A stretch of 64,000 bases of DNA, from positions 17,732,001-17,796,000 of the forward strand of contig OU452201.1 of the NCBI GenBank assembly GCA_911728435.2. The letters are read 5' to 3'. The notes under the pieces were generated by a model. It saw nothing but the letters and a program-made list of their open reading frames with translations, did no database searches and was not told where the DNA came from. Made by a program: the position numbers and the translations under genes. Shown in pieces: positions 38,601 through 48,666 of the stretch. The first letter of the stretch is position 1, and each line of letters starts with the position of its first letter. The DNA comes from Apoderus coryli. Its lineage: Eukaryota; Arthropoda; Insecta; Coleoptera; Attelabidae.

Positions 38601-41436
38601 TCAAAAATATTCCACAGAAAGTTACAAATATTTAAATGAGAAGGTAATAGATCGAACCTTTTACGTAAACACGATTTAATAATAATAATAAATTCCTTTA
38701 TTTCGTAACACAAACTGAGAAATCAAATACATTGTACAATTTTACATAAGCACTTAATCTTTATTGCGAAAAGGTCGACGTTCCGCGTAGTCTTAAAACT
38801 AAGACTTTGCTGTTCAGTTTCGCAACATCTATCATTCCAAGACAGCGTTTCACTTCTTTGTTGTGTATTGGCTGGTCTTCGCATTCATACGAAAATGTTT
38901 CTTGGCTTTTTGTATTAACACCTAAAGAAGATGCTAGTTCTTTACTTTCTATGAGGATAACATTGAAACCTACATCAGATCTACATTCTTCAAGAAAGCA
39001 GTTATCTTTAGTAACAAGATGTTTGTGGCGACATCTAATGTGAGCAGGCAATTTGCCCGGGGAAACAAAGTTCACTAACGAATCCCGGACAAAAAGTAAC
39101 AACTCAATTACATTATATTGCTAACACTAGATATGCCCGAATTCCCTGGCGGGAGGCTTTATTTATGGATTGCTTGTTACATAATGTAACTATAGTTTAA
39201 ATAGTTAACTCATCGTTGTAAAATTGAATACCTTCACTCAACAGTCAAAATTCCTATTACTTAATTTTAAGTATACTCTAACTGCAATCAAAGCTATTGA
39301 AGTTTTATAATCTTATTCTCTTTCATAATTAAGGTTAGTACGCCACTGTGTTTAATAATATTATAAATAATGCATTTGTTGCTTACAGTGCCACTTTCGG
39401 TTCCGTTTTCCTTATCCTTATTAAAATTGTTTGGCATTTTGTCTAATGCAATCTAGACGTTGTGTCGCCTACAATTTAAATATTTTCAGTACCGTATTCA
39501 GGGAAAATGTTTATACTAAAAAAGATTGATCGGTATTTTATTAAGTTTTTAGTAATTCTTTAAGTCATAGCTAACTTTAAAACATGCTTTGTCATACTGC
39601 CAGTCCCAAACCATTAGCAGGACACAAATGACCTAAGAATAAAAATAAATATATTTTTTGTGTTCCTAAAATCTACAGAATACACTGCTCAAAAAAAATT
39701 GAACGAACACTTTTTCAAGTCTCTATAACTTCAAATTCTTCAAGTTTCACATTTGTAATCAAGGTCAGAAAAACCACTCCAAATCGGGACAGATTTTTGA
39801 ATCCAGTCGTGTTTGTGTAATTGGATCCTTACAGCAAATGATCTGCAAACTACTCTCAGAGCGATTTACGTGTTAGATATTTCTGATCAGCCAGAAATCG
39901 ATTAAGTTAAGCTAACTTGAAGACTATTGGGTAAACCGGATTTGATTCGGCATCGCAAAATATACCATTTAAATTATGCTCGTGAGCATATTAATTGGCA
40001 GCTTCGACATTGGGGAACAGTACTCTTTACTGACGAACCAAGATTTTATCTTTCACGTTTTGATGCGACGAGTGCGTGTATACTGACGTCCCGACAAACA
40101 GTATTCAGTTGCTGCAATCCTAGAAGTCGGTGGCTCTATAATGGTTTGGGGTGGGTAAATCTGGAAGGAAAAAACGACTTTGTGGTAATCCAAGGGAGTT
40201 ATATCGATATTATTTCAAAAGAAAATGTTGTACCTTTAGCTTATGGTGTAGGTCCAAATGTTATGCTAATGCAAGATAGTGTGAAAGCACCACGGATTGG
40301 CCAGCGATTAGTCCTAACTTAAATCATATTGAACTCGGTTAGGATTTCTTGGATAGACGTATTTGCAAGCGTCCAGACGCACCCCAAACATTCCAGCAAT
40401 TAGAAGAAGCGGTAATGGAAGAAGAAGAATGGAAGAGAGAAAACTCCAATAAGATATTCGAAGAATGCCAAGAAAACACGCGATATTGCACGATTTTGTT
40501 TTTAGATTGTTAAGCATATTTTAAGAATAAATGATTAATGATCACTTTATTAATTTATTGACGGATAATGTGAACCTTTAAGAATTCTTCCGATCTTTTC
40601 TACTTAAATAGTTATAGAGGCAATGTACTTTATTAATAAAACCATGACTTTATTTTCATTGCTATCTGATATATTATATCGTATAAATTTTTATATCACA
40701 CCCCGTATAACCATATAACTGAATATTATTTTCGTCAAACAATACCAAGTCCGGGCCTGTTCCCAATTGGATGAAGCCACAAGTTGTAGTGAATCTGATT
40801 TATTATAGAGTGTTGATTTTAAAGGATACATAGACGTAGTTTAAATTTTACCCAAAAGGGTAAATTGATTTATTTTTTCATACTTCGTTTAATTTATTTA
40901 AAAATTTTAAAGAAATCGTGTCGAAATAATGTTTTGTTTGTGTTATAATAACACAGCAAGAATTATGAAACAGTATGAAAAGCTAGGAATGCTCTTATGC
41001 TTAACAAGATGTAGTTTAATTTGACTGGCCGATACGAATATATTTTAATGGTTAATTGAGCTAATTAGTTGATAGTAACACTCGTGAGTAAGAATGTTTA
41101 CAATGAATTGTGTAAACTGATAGATAGTGAGTTTTTGATCATAAAATAATAATTATTTTTCGGCCTGGCATGCATGACATAAAAAATTAAATGCGTCCCA
41201 AATACCTAGATTATAGTTTTTCCAATATTTTTTGCAGGGAACATCTTTTGCATCGGATGTTGACCCCAATGGCAGCATGCAAAGTAACCCAAGAAATGTA
41301 CGAAGATAATTCGTTCTTGAAAAATCGTGGATTATTAACGTTTTTGCGGCAGATTTTACTGCCGTTAGATGAATTAGATGTAGTTTTAGAAAATTCAGTC
41401 ACCCATGGAATCTCATCACTATCTCAACATGTTTAA
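20635..41436 (+). CDS. DENND5: DENN domain-containing protein 5 (Rab GEF, RAB6IP1 family)
   Basis: Tripartite DENN protein with two RUN domains and a PLAT domain. Family members act on Rab6/Rab39-linked Golgi and endosome traffic. Eighteen in-phase exons: 20635-20710, 20762-20871, 20929-21105, 21178-21425, 21573-21645, 21708-21930, 22016-22150, 24114-24313, 26790-27098, 27161-27462, 28202-28493, 29389-29650, 29825-30101, 31007-31357, 31740-31954, 32463-32642, 35999-36194, 41238-41436. They sum to 1274 aa, close to vertebrate DENND5A. In order: [10 protein letters not shown] start; uDENN ([17 protein letters not shown], about 90-110); cDENN ([31 protein letters not shown], about 215-345); dDENN ([16 protein letters not shown], about 530); RUN1 ([20 protein letters not shown], about 740); PLAT ([18 protein letters not shown], about 915-1010); RUN2 (about 1085-1270). 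Intron 7 holds a foldback array, and intron 8 a CACTA-like transposon. AATAAA follows at 41444. Confidence 0.96.
22174..23656. mobile_element. Foldback-type array: 525-bp tandem units plus an inverted copy, 12-bp target duplication
   Basis: Unit boundaries recur with an exact 525-bp period (TGAAAATAATTTCGTGGC at 22173, 22698 and 23223). The third copy stops after 90 bp at 23312 and is followed by an inverted copy (23313-23656) of the unit's first ~307 bp, extended by 35 bp that otherwise lie at the unit's 3' end. The whole block is flanked by identical GTTATTACTTAT at 22162-22173 and 23657-23668. The copies look nearly identical, implying recent formation. No coding capacity is evident. It sits in DENND5 intron 7. 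Diverged single copies occur at 36411-36545 and 52583-53035. Terminal arms of tandem units and a long duplication recall MULE/FB-type foldbacks; the superfamily is inference. Confidence 0.9.
24357..26768 (+). mobile_element. CACTA-like DNA transposon with intact ORF, in DENND5 intron 8
   Basis: Perfect terminal inverted repeats CACAGGCCAACA (24357) and TGTTGGCCTGTG (ending 26768) are followed inward by a shared TTTGGTGCC and by similar subterminal sequence. A 3-bp TAA lies on both sides (24354-24356, 26769-26771), as expected for CACTA/CMC elements, whose ends begin CAC. The element is 2412 bp and holds one long ORF. Removing it and one TAA leaves an intron of 61 nt, with only 43 nt on the donor side and 21 nt on the acceptor side. 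The intact ORF implies a young insertion. Confidence 0.85.
24816..26516 (+). CDS. Transposase-like protein of the CACTA-like element (566 aa)
   Basis: Uninterrupted ORF centred in the 24357-26768 element. The N-terminus (about 1-110) has cysteine pairs CYVCGEY, CKTCVEH and CYFCLVN with flanking His, suggesting a DNA-binding zinc domain. An acidic, Ser-rich linker follows (about 140-180). The catalytic-looking part has [18 protein letters not shown] (about 270, Asp), [20 protein letters not shown] then [11 protein letters not shown] (about 320-350, Asp plus a CxxC), [18 protein letters not shown] (about 390), and [14 protein letters not shown] (about 515, candidate Glu). This order is compatible with an RNase-H-like DDE fold with a CxxC insertion, as in CMC-type transposases, but the residue assignment is inference. 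AATAAA follows at 26550. ATG is preceded by an unremarkable leader. Similar unnamed proteins are known in many invertebrates. Confidence 0.75.
   Translation: MASTSRRTCVNHPDVFCYVCGEYTLKESRKRISDFVKRAYLAYFGVHLGDQDKSWAPHFICKTCVEHLRQWTTGKRKCLKFGVPMVWREPRNHHDDCYFCLVNIKGINRNNRHKWTYPDLDSARRPVVHSEEIPVPSFSSLPKLTEDDTETSTSDEVKRIQSENDSDFEADLATPQCFNQEELNDLIRDLNLSKESAELLASRLKEKNLLCRGTNITFYRKRDKDLLPFFTQENDLVFCNNIKGLLEKMGLPEYTPDDWRLFIDSSKRSLKCVLLHNGNKYGSIPIGHSTTMKEEYETIALVLRKIKYEEHQWSICVDLKMINFLLGQQSGYTKYPCFLCLWDSRAKNEHWVNKNWPSRDVMIQGIQNVINEPLVSREKILLPPLHIKLGLMKQFVKALNRDGNCFGYLSRKFPGISTEKLKAGIFDGPQIRQLVKDPQFTTSMNETESNAWSSFVQVVQNFLGNHKADNYVELVETMLSNFNILGCNMSIKVHYLHSHLDRFPENLGDCSEEQGERFHQDIKTMEDRYQGRWDSHMMADYCWSLQRDCPSKLHSRKSYKRKFLCD
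27550..27957. mobile_element. MITE with TTTTTCTACGACTG termini
   Basis: TTTTTCTACGACTG (27550) faces CAGTCGTAGAAAAA (ending 27957). About 260 bp of the left part is repeated at 55858-56134 in the other large gene. No ORF. It lies in DENND5 intron 10. Confidence 0.75.
27950..28095. repeat. Imperfect hairpin element
   Basis: TTTCCTACTCGTATGAT and GCAGCA on the left pair with TGCTGC and ATCATACTCGTAGGAAA on the right. Outer arms (GTATAGTG..., ...CAATATAC) extend the symmetry. It directly abuts the MITE at 27550-27957, overlapping its last bases. In an intron, it could give a stable RNA hairpin. Confidence 0.7.
28690..28970 (-). pseudogene. LINE ORF2 C-terminal tail
   Basis: On the minus strand: [20 protein letters not shown], then [12 protein letters not shown], an Arg/Glu-rich stretch, and CQFCDKVC followed by RIGLLSHLR. 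This is the 3' tail found after the RT of many LINEs (RFKDxLK ... SWExxAxDRxxWR ... CxxCxRxCxSRIGLxSHxR). At least one in-frame stop breaks it. It lies in DENND5 intron 11 in antisense orientation. Confidence 0.8.
30899..30916. repeat. CT microsatellite
   Basis: A short (CT)n run in DENND5 intron 13. A similar short run is at about 16216. Confidence 0.8.
33499..33916. mobile_element. MITE with about 45-bp TIRs in DENND5 intron 16
   Basis: AAGCTGCCTTTTGTGCGAGA and the following GATTTGGAGATTTGGGTATT at the left pair with their near-exact complement ending GGCAGCTTTA at about 33916. Inside, the words CTCCAAATACCC repeat in both orientations. Flanks are TTAA-like (GTTAA / TTTAG). No coding capacity. 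Confidence 0.82.
36411..36545. repeat. Diverged copy of the 525-bp unit
   Basis: Similar to the first ~150 bp of the unit at 22174: CATAGCGCACTAAATTATTGGC and ACGAATTCGTTTCGCTCTTA are recognisable, with a deletion in between. DENND5 intron 17. Confidence 0.75.
36848..38073. mobile_element. Nested inverted-repeat region bounded by ACAGGGTG-type ends
   Basis: It begins near ACAAGGTGTTTCT (about 36848) and ends near AACACCCTGTATA (about 38073). Within it, 37145-37225 (TTTATTCCATTTGTGTCAAA, CATAAAAAAGGCATACTTG) is inverted at 37295-37373, and 37485-37575 is inverted at 37850-37940 (TTGTAATGCC..CC core). A copy of another repeat (TCGTTTGTGAAC...CTAGATGTCGCC) is at 37420-37475. Probably two or three overlapping MITE-like insertions. 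No protein coding. Confidence 0.65.
38761..39102 (-). other. Unrecognised 113-codon reading frame, partly in repeat DNA
   Basis: The minus-strand frame ([20 protein letters not shown] ... [18 protein letters not shown]) has a protein-like composition with several Cys/His, but I do not recognise a family. Its 5' end overlaps the dispersed repeat at 39030-39180, and it lies in DENND5 intron 17. It may be a fragment of a mobile-element protein. Confidence 0.3.
39030..39180 (-). repeat. Dispersed repeat (family also at 37420 and 51970)
   Basis: On the minus strand AAGCCTCCCGCCAGGGAATT precedes TAGTGAACTTTGTTTCCCCG and CCTGCTCACATTAGATGTCG. The same two blocks occur in the same order at 51970-52095 on the plus strand, and the second block alone at 37420-37475. 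Confidence 0.75.
39683..40540 (+). pseudogene. Decayed Tc1-like transposon
   Basis: A TA followed by CACTGCTCAAAAAAAATTGA (39683) gives the left end. The transposase relic begins about 39927: [32 protein letters not shown] (first catalytic Asp), LMQDSVKAP (second Asp of the LMQDNAxPH motif). After a frameshift it reads [27 protein letters not shown]. The third acidic position and the right terminus are damaged or lost. It lies in DENND5 intron 17. Confidence 0.85.
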
Positions 41437-41443
41437 AATACTG

Positions 41444-41469
41444 AATAAAAATACCTTTTGAGAAATAAA
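41444..41469 (+). promoter_or_regulatory. DENND5 polyadenylation signals
   Basis: AATAAA at 41444-41449 and again at 41464-41469, just after the DENND5 stop codon. Confidence 0.6.
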
Positions 41470-42424
41470 TTGTCGAAATATGATTAGCAGTTGTATTTCT
41501 CTAAAGCAAAAATTAAATATTTACTCTTTCTAGTCTGTTTCTTAACCATTTTGTAAAACTAATTATGGTTTTATAATTTTTAAGCTGACTTAAATACTTT
41601 ATATTGATATTAGTTTAGTATTTAGAGAACAAAAATAGTGATACTTTATTTTATTAAGTATAAATCTTTATTGTAACTTTTGCTCTAATAGTTTGAAGTA
41701 CAATTTTAGTTCATTTGGTTCCTATCTTAATTTATTTTTCTTATTGCAGCTTTGAATAAGTTCTGTATAGCAAAATTCTTTTTTTTTCCTTTTGAGCTTT
41801 TCCGCATTCTTCATTATCGATGTTTGAACTTTATGCTTTTAAAAATTTAAGTATTTGGTTGATATATTACCATTAAAAAATACAAAGCTTTATTAACAAT
41901 ATGAAATATAAATAAATTTAGCCGTTTGCATAATAGAAACAAGAACAAATATTTCCACTTACCTCCGCGTTACTAGAATCAATATTTCACGGAGCGATAT
42001 TTAATAATTTTCTTTCTTTTTGTCTTTCACGACGAAGGTTATTTTTATCCAATAATTATAAAAATAAATAGATATACAGAACTTATTTATATATTACAAT
42101 TTGTGATATTTTGTAATTTTATTTAATTGAGTACCTACCTACCTATATATTTTTTTATTATTTTTATATTTCTTATAGTGAAAACTAAGTTCTTGCCAAA
42201 ATATTGATGAAAATTATTTTTATATACATTTTTAATTCATATTATACCGGTACAGGGTGTGCAAATTGTTGATATTGTTTTCATTGGCTTGTTTCCGTAT
42301 ATTTTGCCTTCAATTTAAGTATAATGTGATATTTTACTACTATTAGAATGAACAAGAGTCTGAATAAACTAACAAATCTTTTACGCCTTTAGTGGTATAA
42401 AATTCAATTTATTTTGTATTACAC

Positions 42425-42812
42425 ATACCCTGTTTCAAAACAAATGAGAAATAATATGATATGGACTCTTCTTTGTTGAAAATATAGAGTAGATTTTCTA
42501 CAAGCTGCTCTTTCATGTTGATTTTAAGAACAAAGAACCGTTTAGCATGTTTTTTGTCAGTTTCTTTGATAAAAGTCATTGGGATAAATAGTTTGTTTCA
42601 ACTTTTCCTATTATTGTTAAAAATTATACAAAATATGTCTTCCAATGATTAATTATTTTATATTAGCATTCCCTTTGTTTTTCTTTAACAAAAAATTAAA
42701 TACAATTTTAACATTTTGCGACGCCATTGCTCTTTTCACCTGACACTTATTATTTCCAACAAGGAATCCCGTCTACAAAATTCTTGTACTTTGTTTTGAA
42801 ACACCCTGTATT
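42425..42812. repeat. Element with inverted GTTTCAAAACAAA ends
   Basis: ACCCTGTTTCAAAACAAA near 42428 faces TTTGTTTTGAAACACCCTGT ending near 42812. Similar ACAGGGTG ends recur throughout the window. No ORF. Confidence 0.55.
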
Positions 42813-44499
42813 ATACCTACATATTTTTTTATCATTCTGGTATTTTTATTTAAAAATTGAATAATCAAACTTATATTTTTCCCTAGGTAATTGTACCTAC
42901 TAAACTAAACAATGTTGATGACATGAGCGTAGACTATTTTTTTTCAATATCGTTGAATTTAAAAATATTTCATTTTCACCCTGTATTATTTAAAATTAAG
43001 ACGTTGTTTAATATATCTATGTAATATAATAATGATATGTAGAAAATTATTAGAAATAAAATACTCTTAATAGATATTACTTAAGTTGTTTTATTTCATG
43101 GAATATTTATGTATTTCCTTTATTTTTAATACTCCTCCTAACCCCCATTTAAAATTAAACTGGGTTTAGAAAAATGTTACAAAAGGTAGGTACATATTAT
43201 ATAATTTGGTAAGCCTTTTATTACAATTTCGAAAAAATATAATCGCATTTGGAAGGAATTGCTGACTTCACATAAACAAAGGATTATGTTTAATTTATGT
43301 GGGGTTATCGGCAAAACCAAATATAATAAATTAAATCCGAACATTATCTTTTTTATATCGTGATAGGGGATACAAAAGACAACACTAGACACACAAATTA
43401 AAACGAAAAGTGATTATTGGTAAGTCAGATTTTTTCTCATTTTATCTTTTGAAGATATCCAATCAATCAAGGATCTGTAAAATATCCATAGGTAAGTACC
43501 TACACCATATTAAAACATTAATATATGATTAAGAGAGAAATTAGTGAACAATATGATATAATGTTTACTTATCATTTGAAATCCTTAATTTCAGGACATC
43601 TCCATAGGATTTCTGTAAATAAAACTGCTGAAATATATTAGTAACTAAAAATAAATTACGGATATTGATCCAATCCAGGAGATGTCTGTTGTATCCTGGA
43701 TAAGGTCGACAATTATCCATGAAATGCCTTTTAGAGAGCTAGGCTATCAATTACGTACTTACATAACCAGTTTTTTATAGAAAATTTTGTATAGTCTAAA
43801 CAGATATCTTCTTATTCATTTCAACTGTTAGTATCTATATAGTTCGATGAAAATAAAACAGAACACGTTAAGATAAGTCAAATCATAGGTTAAATAAAAT
43901 TTATTTATCAAAAATATATTCCTTTTCAACATAATACAAAATATTACCCCGCCACTGAAAGGCAGTTATTGATCATAAAGTAGGGCATGGGTGTAGATCA
44001 GAATTTTCAAAAACATATCTCGTATATTTTAACAATTCTTAAGAAATAATTACAAAAATAAACTAATACACAATTATAATCAAGAAATGATAAATTAACA
44101 GTTTTCCAAACCTTATTTAAAGGCTGTAAAATGCATTTTAAACATTAAATTTTAAAAACTGAAAATGATACGCCGCTGGAGATAAAAGATTTGTGTATTC
44201 CAACGTTGTTCACATTTTTTTTTTATTTCATAGATGGGTATTTGGAATTATTTAGAATAGAAAGACCACAGTATTTAGAAATAAAACAATTTCTTAAATA
44301 ATTTTATTTTATATTCGTAATTTAAATATTAATTATTACAAAATAATACTTTACAATTATAAATTAGGGAAAATAAAATTTTCTGTATTATTTTTGATTT
44401 TAACTCGTAGGTATTTGTTTCTAATTACTTAATTAACTATTTAAAATAAAAAATTTGATGATCTTATTTAAAATTAATATTCGCGCCAAAATCACATCC

Positions 44500-44557
44500 A
44501 TCCAAAAGATGGCGCTTTCCATTGTTAGTAAAATTGTAAAATGGCGACCGAAGTTTG
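44500..44557 (+). promoter_or_regulatory. Candidate promoter and 5' exon
   Basis: The cluster AAGATGGCGC and AAAATGGCGACC (YY1/Pho-like GCCAT in reverse) ends at a good splice donor, TTG/GTAAGC, at 44557. The next acceptor upstream of the 48667 start is TTTCTACAG ending at 48619. Joining them would give a non-coding first exon with a five-codon upstream ORF (ATG GCG ACC GAA GTT TGA). This is inference only. Confidence 0.3.
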
Positions 44558-46325
44558 GTAAGCAAGTGCTGTATAAATTCCGCTTAAAATACCCAATTTA
44601 ATATACACTTTTTAAATAACTAAATGCAGATGTAAAAACCACTAAAGTTCTTGTGTATGTTGTGATAACATTTTGTGAAAAAAATGTACAAATACTTATA
44701 GAAAAGTGTGCTTCAATTTAATGAATAGGAGACGTTCATCCGTATATCTCATGTAGCCATATTTATAGAAAAAAAGTACCGATTAATATATCGTGTATTT
44801 ACTACATTTTTTTTCAATGAGAGGTAAGGATATTATTAGATATTAATTTAATAATTATATAATTAAAAAATAACGTGGTATTTCAATTTCATTACGTACT
44901 ACGTCATACATTTTTAAATACTTGTTTTGAAGTGGTTAAAAAGCGTTATAAGAAGACTGACTCCATGTCAGAGGTCATGATTGGTCTGATTTTTCGTGTC
45001 CAAAACATTGTTTTATTGTTGTTTTTTCATACATTTTCACACCAATGTTTGGTTCATATCTTATTCAGTTAGTTAGTAATTAAAAGTGGTAGAAGTTAGA
45101 ATTTTCTTGATGAAATTTCGACAATCATCGAAAACAAAAGATATACATATTATTGATGTAATAAGCCTGCTCAAGGTTAACATAAACTAAGGCTCATGTT
45201 CATTAAGTTATAGTAATTAGTATCAGTCAGCTAATACCTTTTATTTAAATTTAAGTAAGTGAGGACCTTTTTTTTTTCAATACTTAGGAATTAGTCAGCC
45301 GCCTGTTTTATTCTTTTGGGTTATTTACGATGGAAAATCCGTAGTTAACATGGATAATCACAGTACTACGTAGGTACCTACCTATATATAATGTATTTTT
45401 ATAAAATAATTACGTGGTTAATAATGTTTATAAAATATTCTACAATATTATCGATTTTTCTGTAAAATCTAGAAATTCATAGGTTATGTATCTACCTCGG
45501 TACTTACATAAATATTATAGCTTATTTTGAGATTTACCTACCTAGTAATTAGGTAATATCATAATGGATAATAGTTACTGGTTAGGATTTGACTTCAATC
45601 TATTCATTAGGTAGGTCATTCTAATTCTGGCCTGATTTATGAATTACTTGCTGAGAATAATCAATTGTTGGAAATATTTCGACTAGGTTACGAGTTACGA
45701 CTAATATACCTAGGTTGGTACGATTCAAATGCAATGACCCTTCGCACTCGCAGTTTGCATTATTCTGCTTGGTAAACTAAAATAGTTCCATGTGATTCGG
45801 AGTTTGACGAAGACGACATTAACATTAGGTACTTAATGTGATGTTGAAGTGGATATGTGAACCATTTCACACCAATCTGTTATTTTTTACGAGATACCAT
45901 CATATGTCTAATAAAAAATTCATCTAATTTCTAGTGAATTTAACAATAAGTTTTAAAATTAAGATATTACCCAAAAGCTGATTTACTCTTGAATTTTTAA
46001 CATTTTGTAATACTTAGTAAGTAGGTAAGTACCTAAGTATATCTAAAGATTGTTTAATTTTAATTGGTAGGTACGGTAGGTACCCATATTTGTAAGGAAA
46101 GGTACTTTTCTTAAAACCGTCAACGTTATGATGATTGGCCCCGACATTTAGTGATGTTTTTTTTTGAAGATCGAGTAAAAAAACCTGGGAAAAACGGTTT
46201 TTTTTAAATTGTCTTTTATTTAATCCCGCAAACAAAACACGTATTTTGCTCTTGATCATTTTCTTCATATTCTGGAATTCATTCCAAAAAAGAGGAATCG
46301 ACTGACAATCACTCGGGCATCTAAA

Positions 46326-46363
46326 ATTTTGTCACAGCACATAATTATGTGCTGTGACAAAAT
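46326..46363. repeat. Perfect 38-bp palindrome
   Basis: ATTTTGTCACAGCACATAA is followed directly by its exact reverse complement (19-bp arms, no loop). Confidence 0.95.
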
Positions 46364-48666
46364 AAATTAAATTTAAAGTTAATGACTGAGCCTGAGACAA
46401 TAGATGAATCCACAGTCAGCTCACCCCCTGAACCTACTGCTAAACAACTACGCTTCCATCGCTAACCCCAGAATACATGACGAGGATGAAATTACCATCA
46501 GTGATTCCGATTTAGGACGTCAGAGGATCAAGGTGGCATAGACATAGACACATCAATTGATATGGTCGATATGTATCGACTGGACACAGAGTCGGAGACT
46601 CCCACATGTCTGTGATCTACGAGTTAGCCGATTAGTAATCATATAACCATATATTATAATAGAATAATATAAATCAATTAAATTTTTCTAGTTTAAGTAA
46701 GTACTTGTTTTAGGTTAATTAATCATCAATATTATTTTTTATTTGAAGAAATATAGTTAGATATTGAAAAAAAGACCGAAACCATTTTTAATTCGTTACC
46801 TACATCACTGTCTATATTAATCATTTACTTAATATATGAAAGGGTTAATTTTTATTAGACATTAAATACGCATGGGTATAATAAGTATATTATATATATT
46901 TAATGTACAAATTAATCATTTTTCAGGGTTAGGTTATCTGTTTCTTCTTTTCCTTTGGTTGGCTACTTGCTTCACTAAACATTCGGCCAAAAAGGTTATC
47001 TGTTTAATCAAAAAATTGTCTTAGAATATACCTACCTGTTCGACATTTTTATGGCATTCCTATAACAAAACAGTTTTATGACTTGTGGAAACCAACTTGA
47101 CGGGCTCGTCTAATCCAAAGTGATGACGTTAAGTTGAGATATACTTACCTAATGTATTTCTACGAGTATAGTATTTATCCTTTTAGCTGTAACTTAGCTA
47201 TCCCCGAGGCTATTCCTCTTAATTTTCACTGACATGTCATAAGTACGTTCCTTAAAAAAAATCATTGACAGTTCAAGGAGAAATTTAATTACTTAATTCT
47301 ACCTCTCGTGCACGCGATATAGTGAATTTCTGTTTACTCGACATTTTAGCAGCTTAAGTAGATGTCACATTTTACATTTTTTAAATATTTCTCTATCGGG
47401 TGGAGATATAACACAGCCAGTGTGGGTAATTCAGCCTCTTGTAAAAGCTCTTGGTGATTTTGAAATTTGTAAGCACTTACTCACATTTTAATGTTCTAAA
47501 TATCGAAGTTTTGATTACACCCTCAATTACATCTAGCCTGTCAGCGGTTGGTTTCGTTGATCAACTGTTATAAGTCGTAATATTTTCGTATTTTTACTTA
47601 AATTGAGTTACGAACAAATTACGAATAAACATAATATTTAAAAACTCATTTTAAATAGAACGTAAATTTACATTGCTGTCAAAATAGTGTGACGTTTCTC
47701 TATAAACAGTTATTGGTAAGTAGGTTTAAATGAGTGGGTATGCATGGAATCTCCACTGTGACTACACGAGGGTCTATTGTGGTGGAAGGACATTTGGAAT
47801 TTTCCGATAGGTCTAGCCTCGAGAGATGAAGATTTTAGCGACGGTACAGTACAAGCATCGCAGATAAGATCTACTAATGCTCAACAGTTGCCTGGCTCTT
47901 GATGTCGATGGATTAATAAACTTTTTTCTAAAAGTGGATGGTCTTGCCAAAAGTTTAAAACTTTTGTCATCATCTAGATATTAAATACGCATTTGTCGAC
48001 GTTGAAAGCTATGCTGGTTGCAGGTTCATGTTCGATAAATTCCGCTCTCTTGCCAGGGAGTTGTCCGTTTTAATCCATTCTAAACCACAACGGCGAAGAA
48101 TGAAGATCAGAGTTGTATTATTGTTTTTCACGATATTTGAGGGTCTGATCTGATAGTTGATGGAGGTCATGTAGAAATATTTGTACGAAAATGGATATCA
48201 AATGATAGCATGTTGCAAATTAAAAGAATTCACAGTATTGATGTATTATTTCGCTTATTTCAACTAAGGCGTTTTCCTTCTATACATTTTCCCTACTTGC
48301 ATATTTGTTGTAAATTGAATGACAAATTTATTGTAAAGTAATTTGAGGTTAAATTTCTCACTTTTTTTAAAAGTTAGTTTGACCTCTTGCTAACCTAGAA
48401 GCATACAGCCAGTTCAGTTCCATTATCATTAGATGCGTGCAAATTGCTGATATTTGGCGTTGAACACCTATTGTATGACATGACAGGTCCTACTGATATT
48501 AGGCGTTATCATTCTACAAACTCAGATCAGCTGGGCATCCTGTTAAGATAACTAAACTTCCATTTCCAATTGAATTTATAACTTTTTTGTGACTAAAGGT
48601 TTTCTACTGTTTCTACAGATGGGATGGCCAAACATTCAACTAACAGTTTAACAGTCGCTCAACAAA

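Larger units (their letters stand above)
41470..48619. other. AT-rich intergenic region before the DUF4211 gene
   Basis: No gene recognised. Contents: an element-like repeat at 42425-42812, a candidate first exon at 44500-44557, many GTAGGTACCTAC-type words at 45370-45560 and 46020-46090, the palindrome at 46326, and a short possibly once-coding stretch (about 46381-46620, MTEPETIDESTVSSPPEP then stops). Confidence 0.5.
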
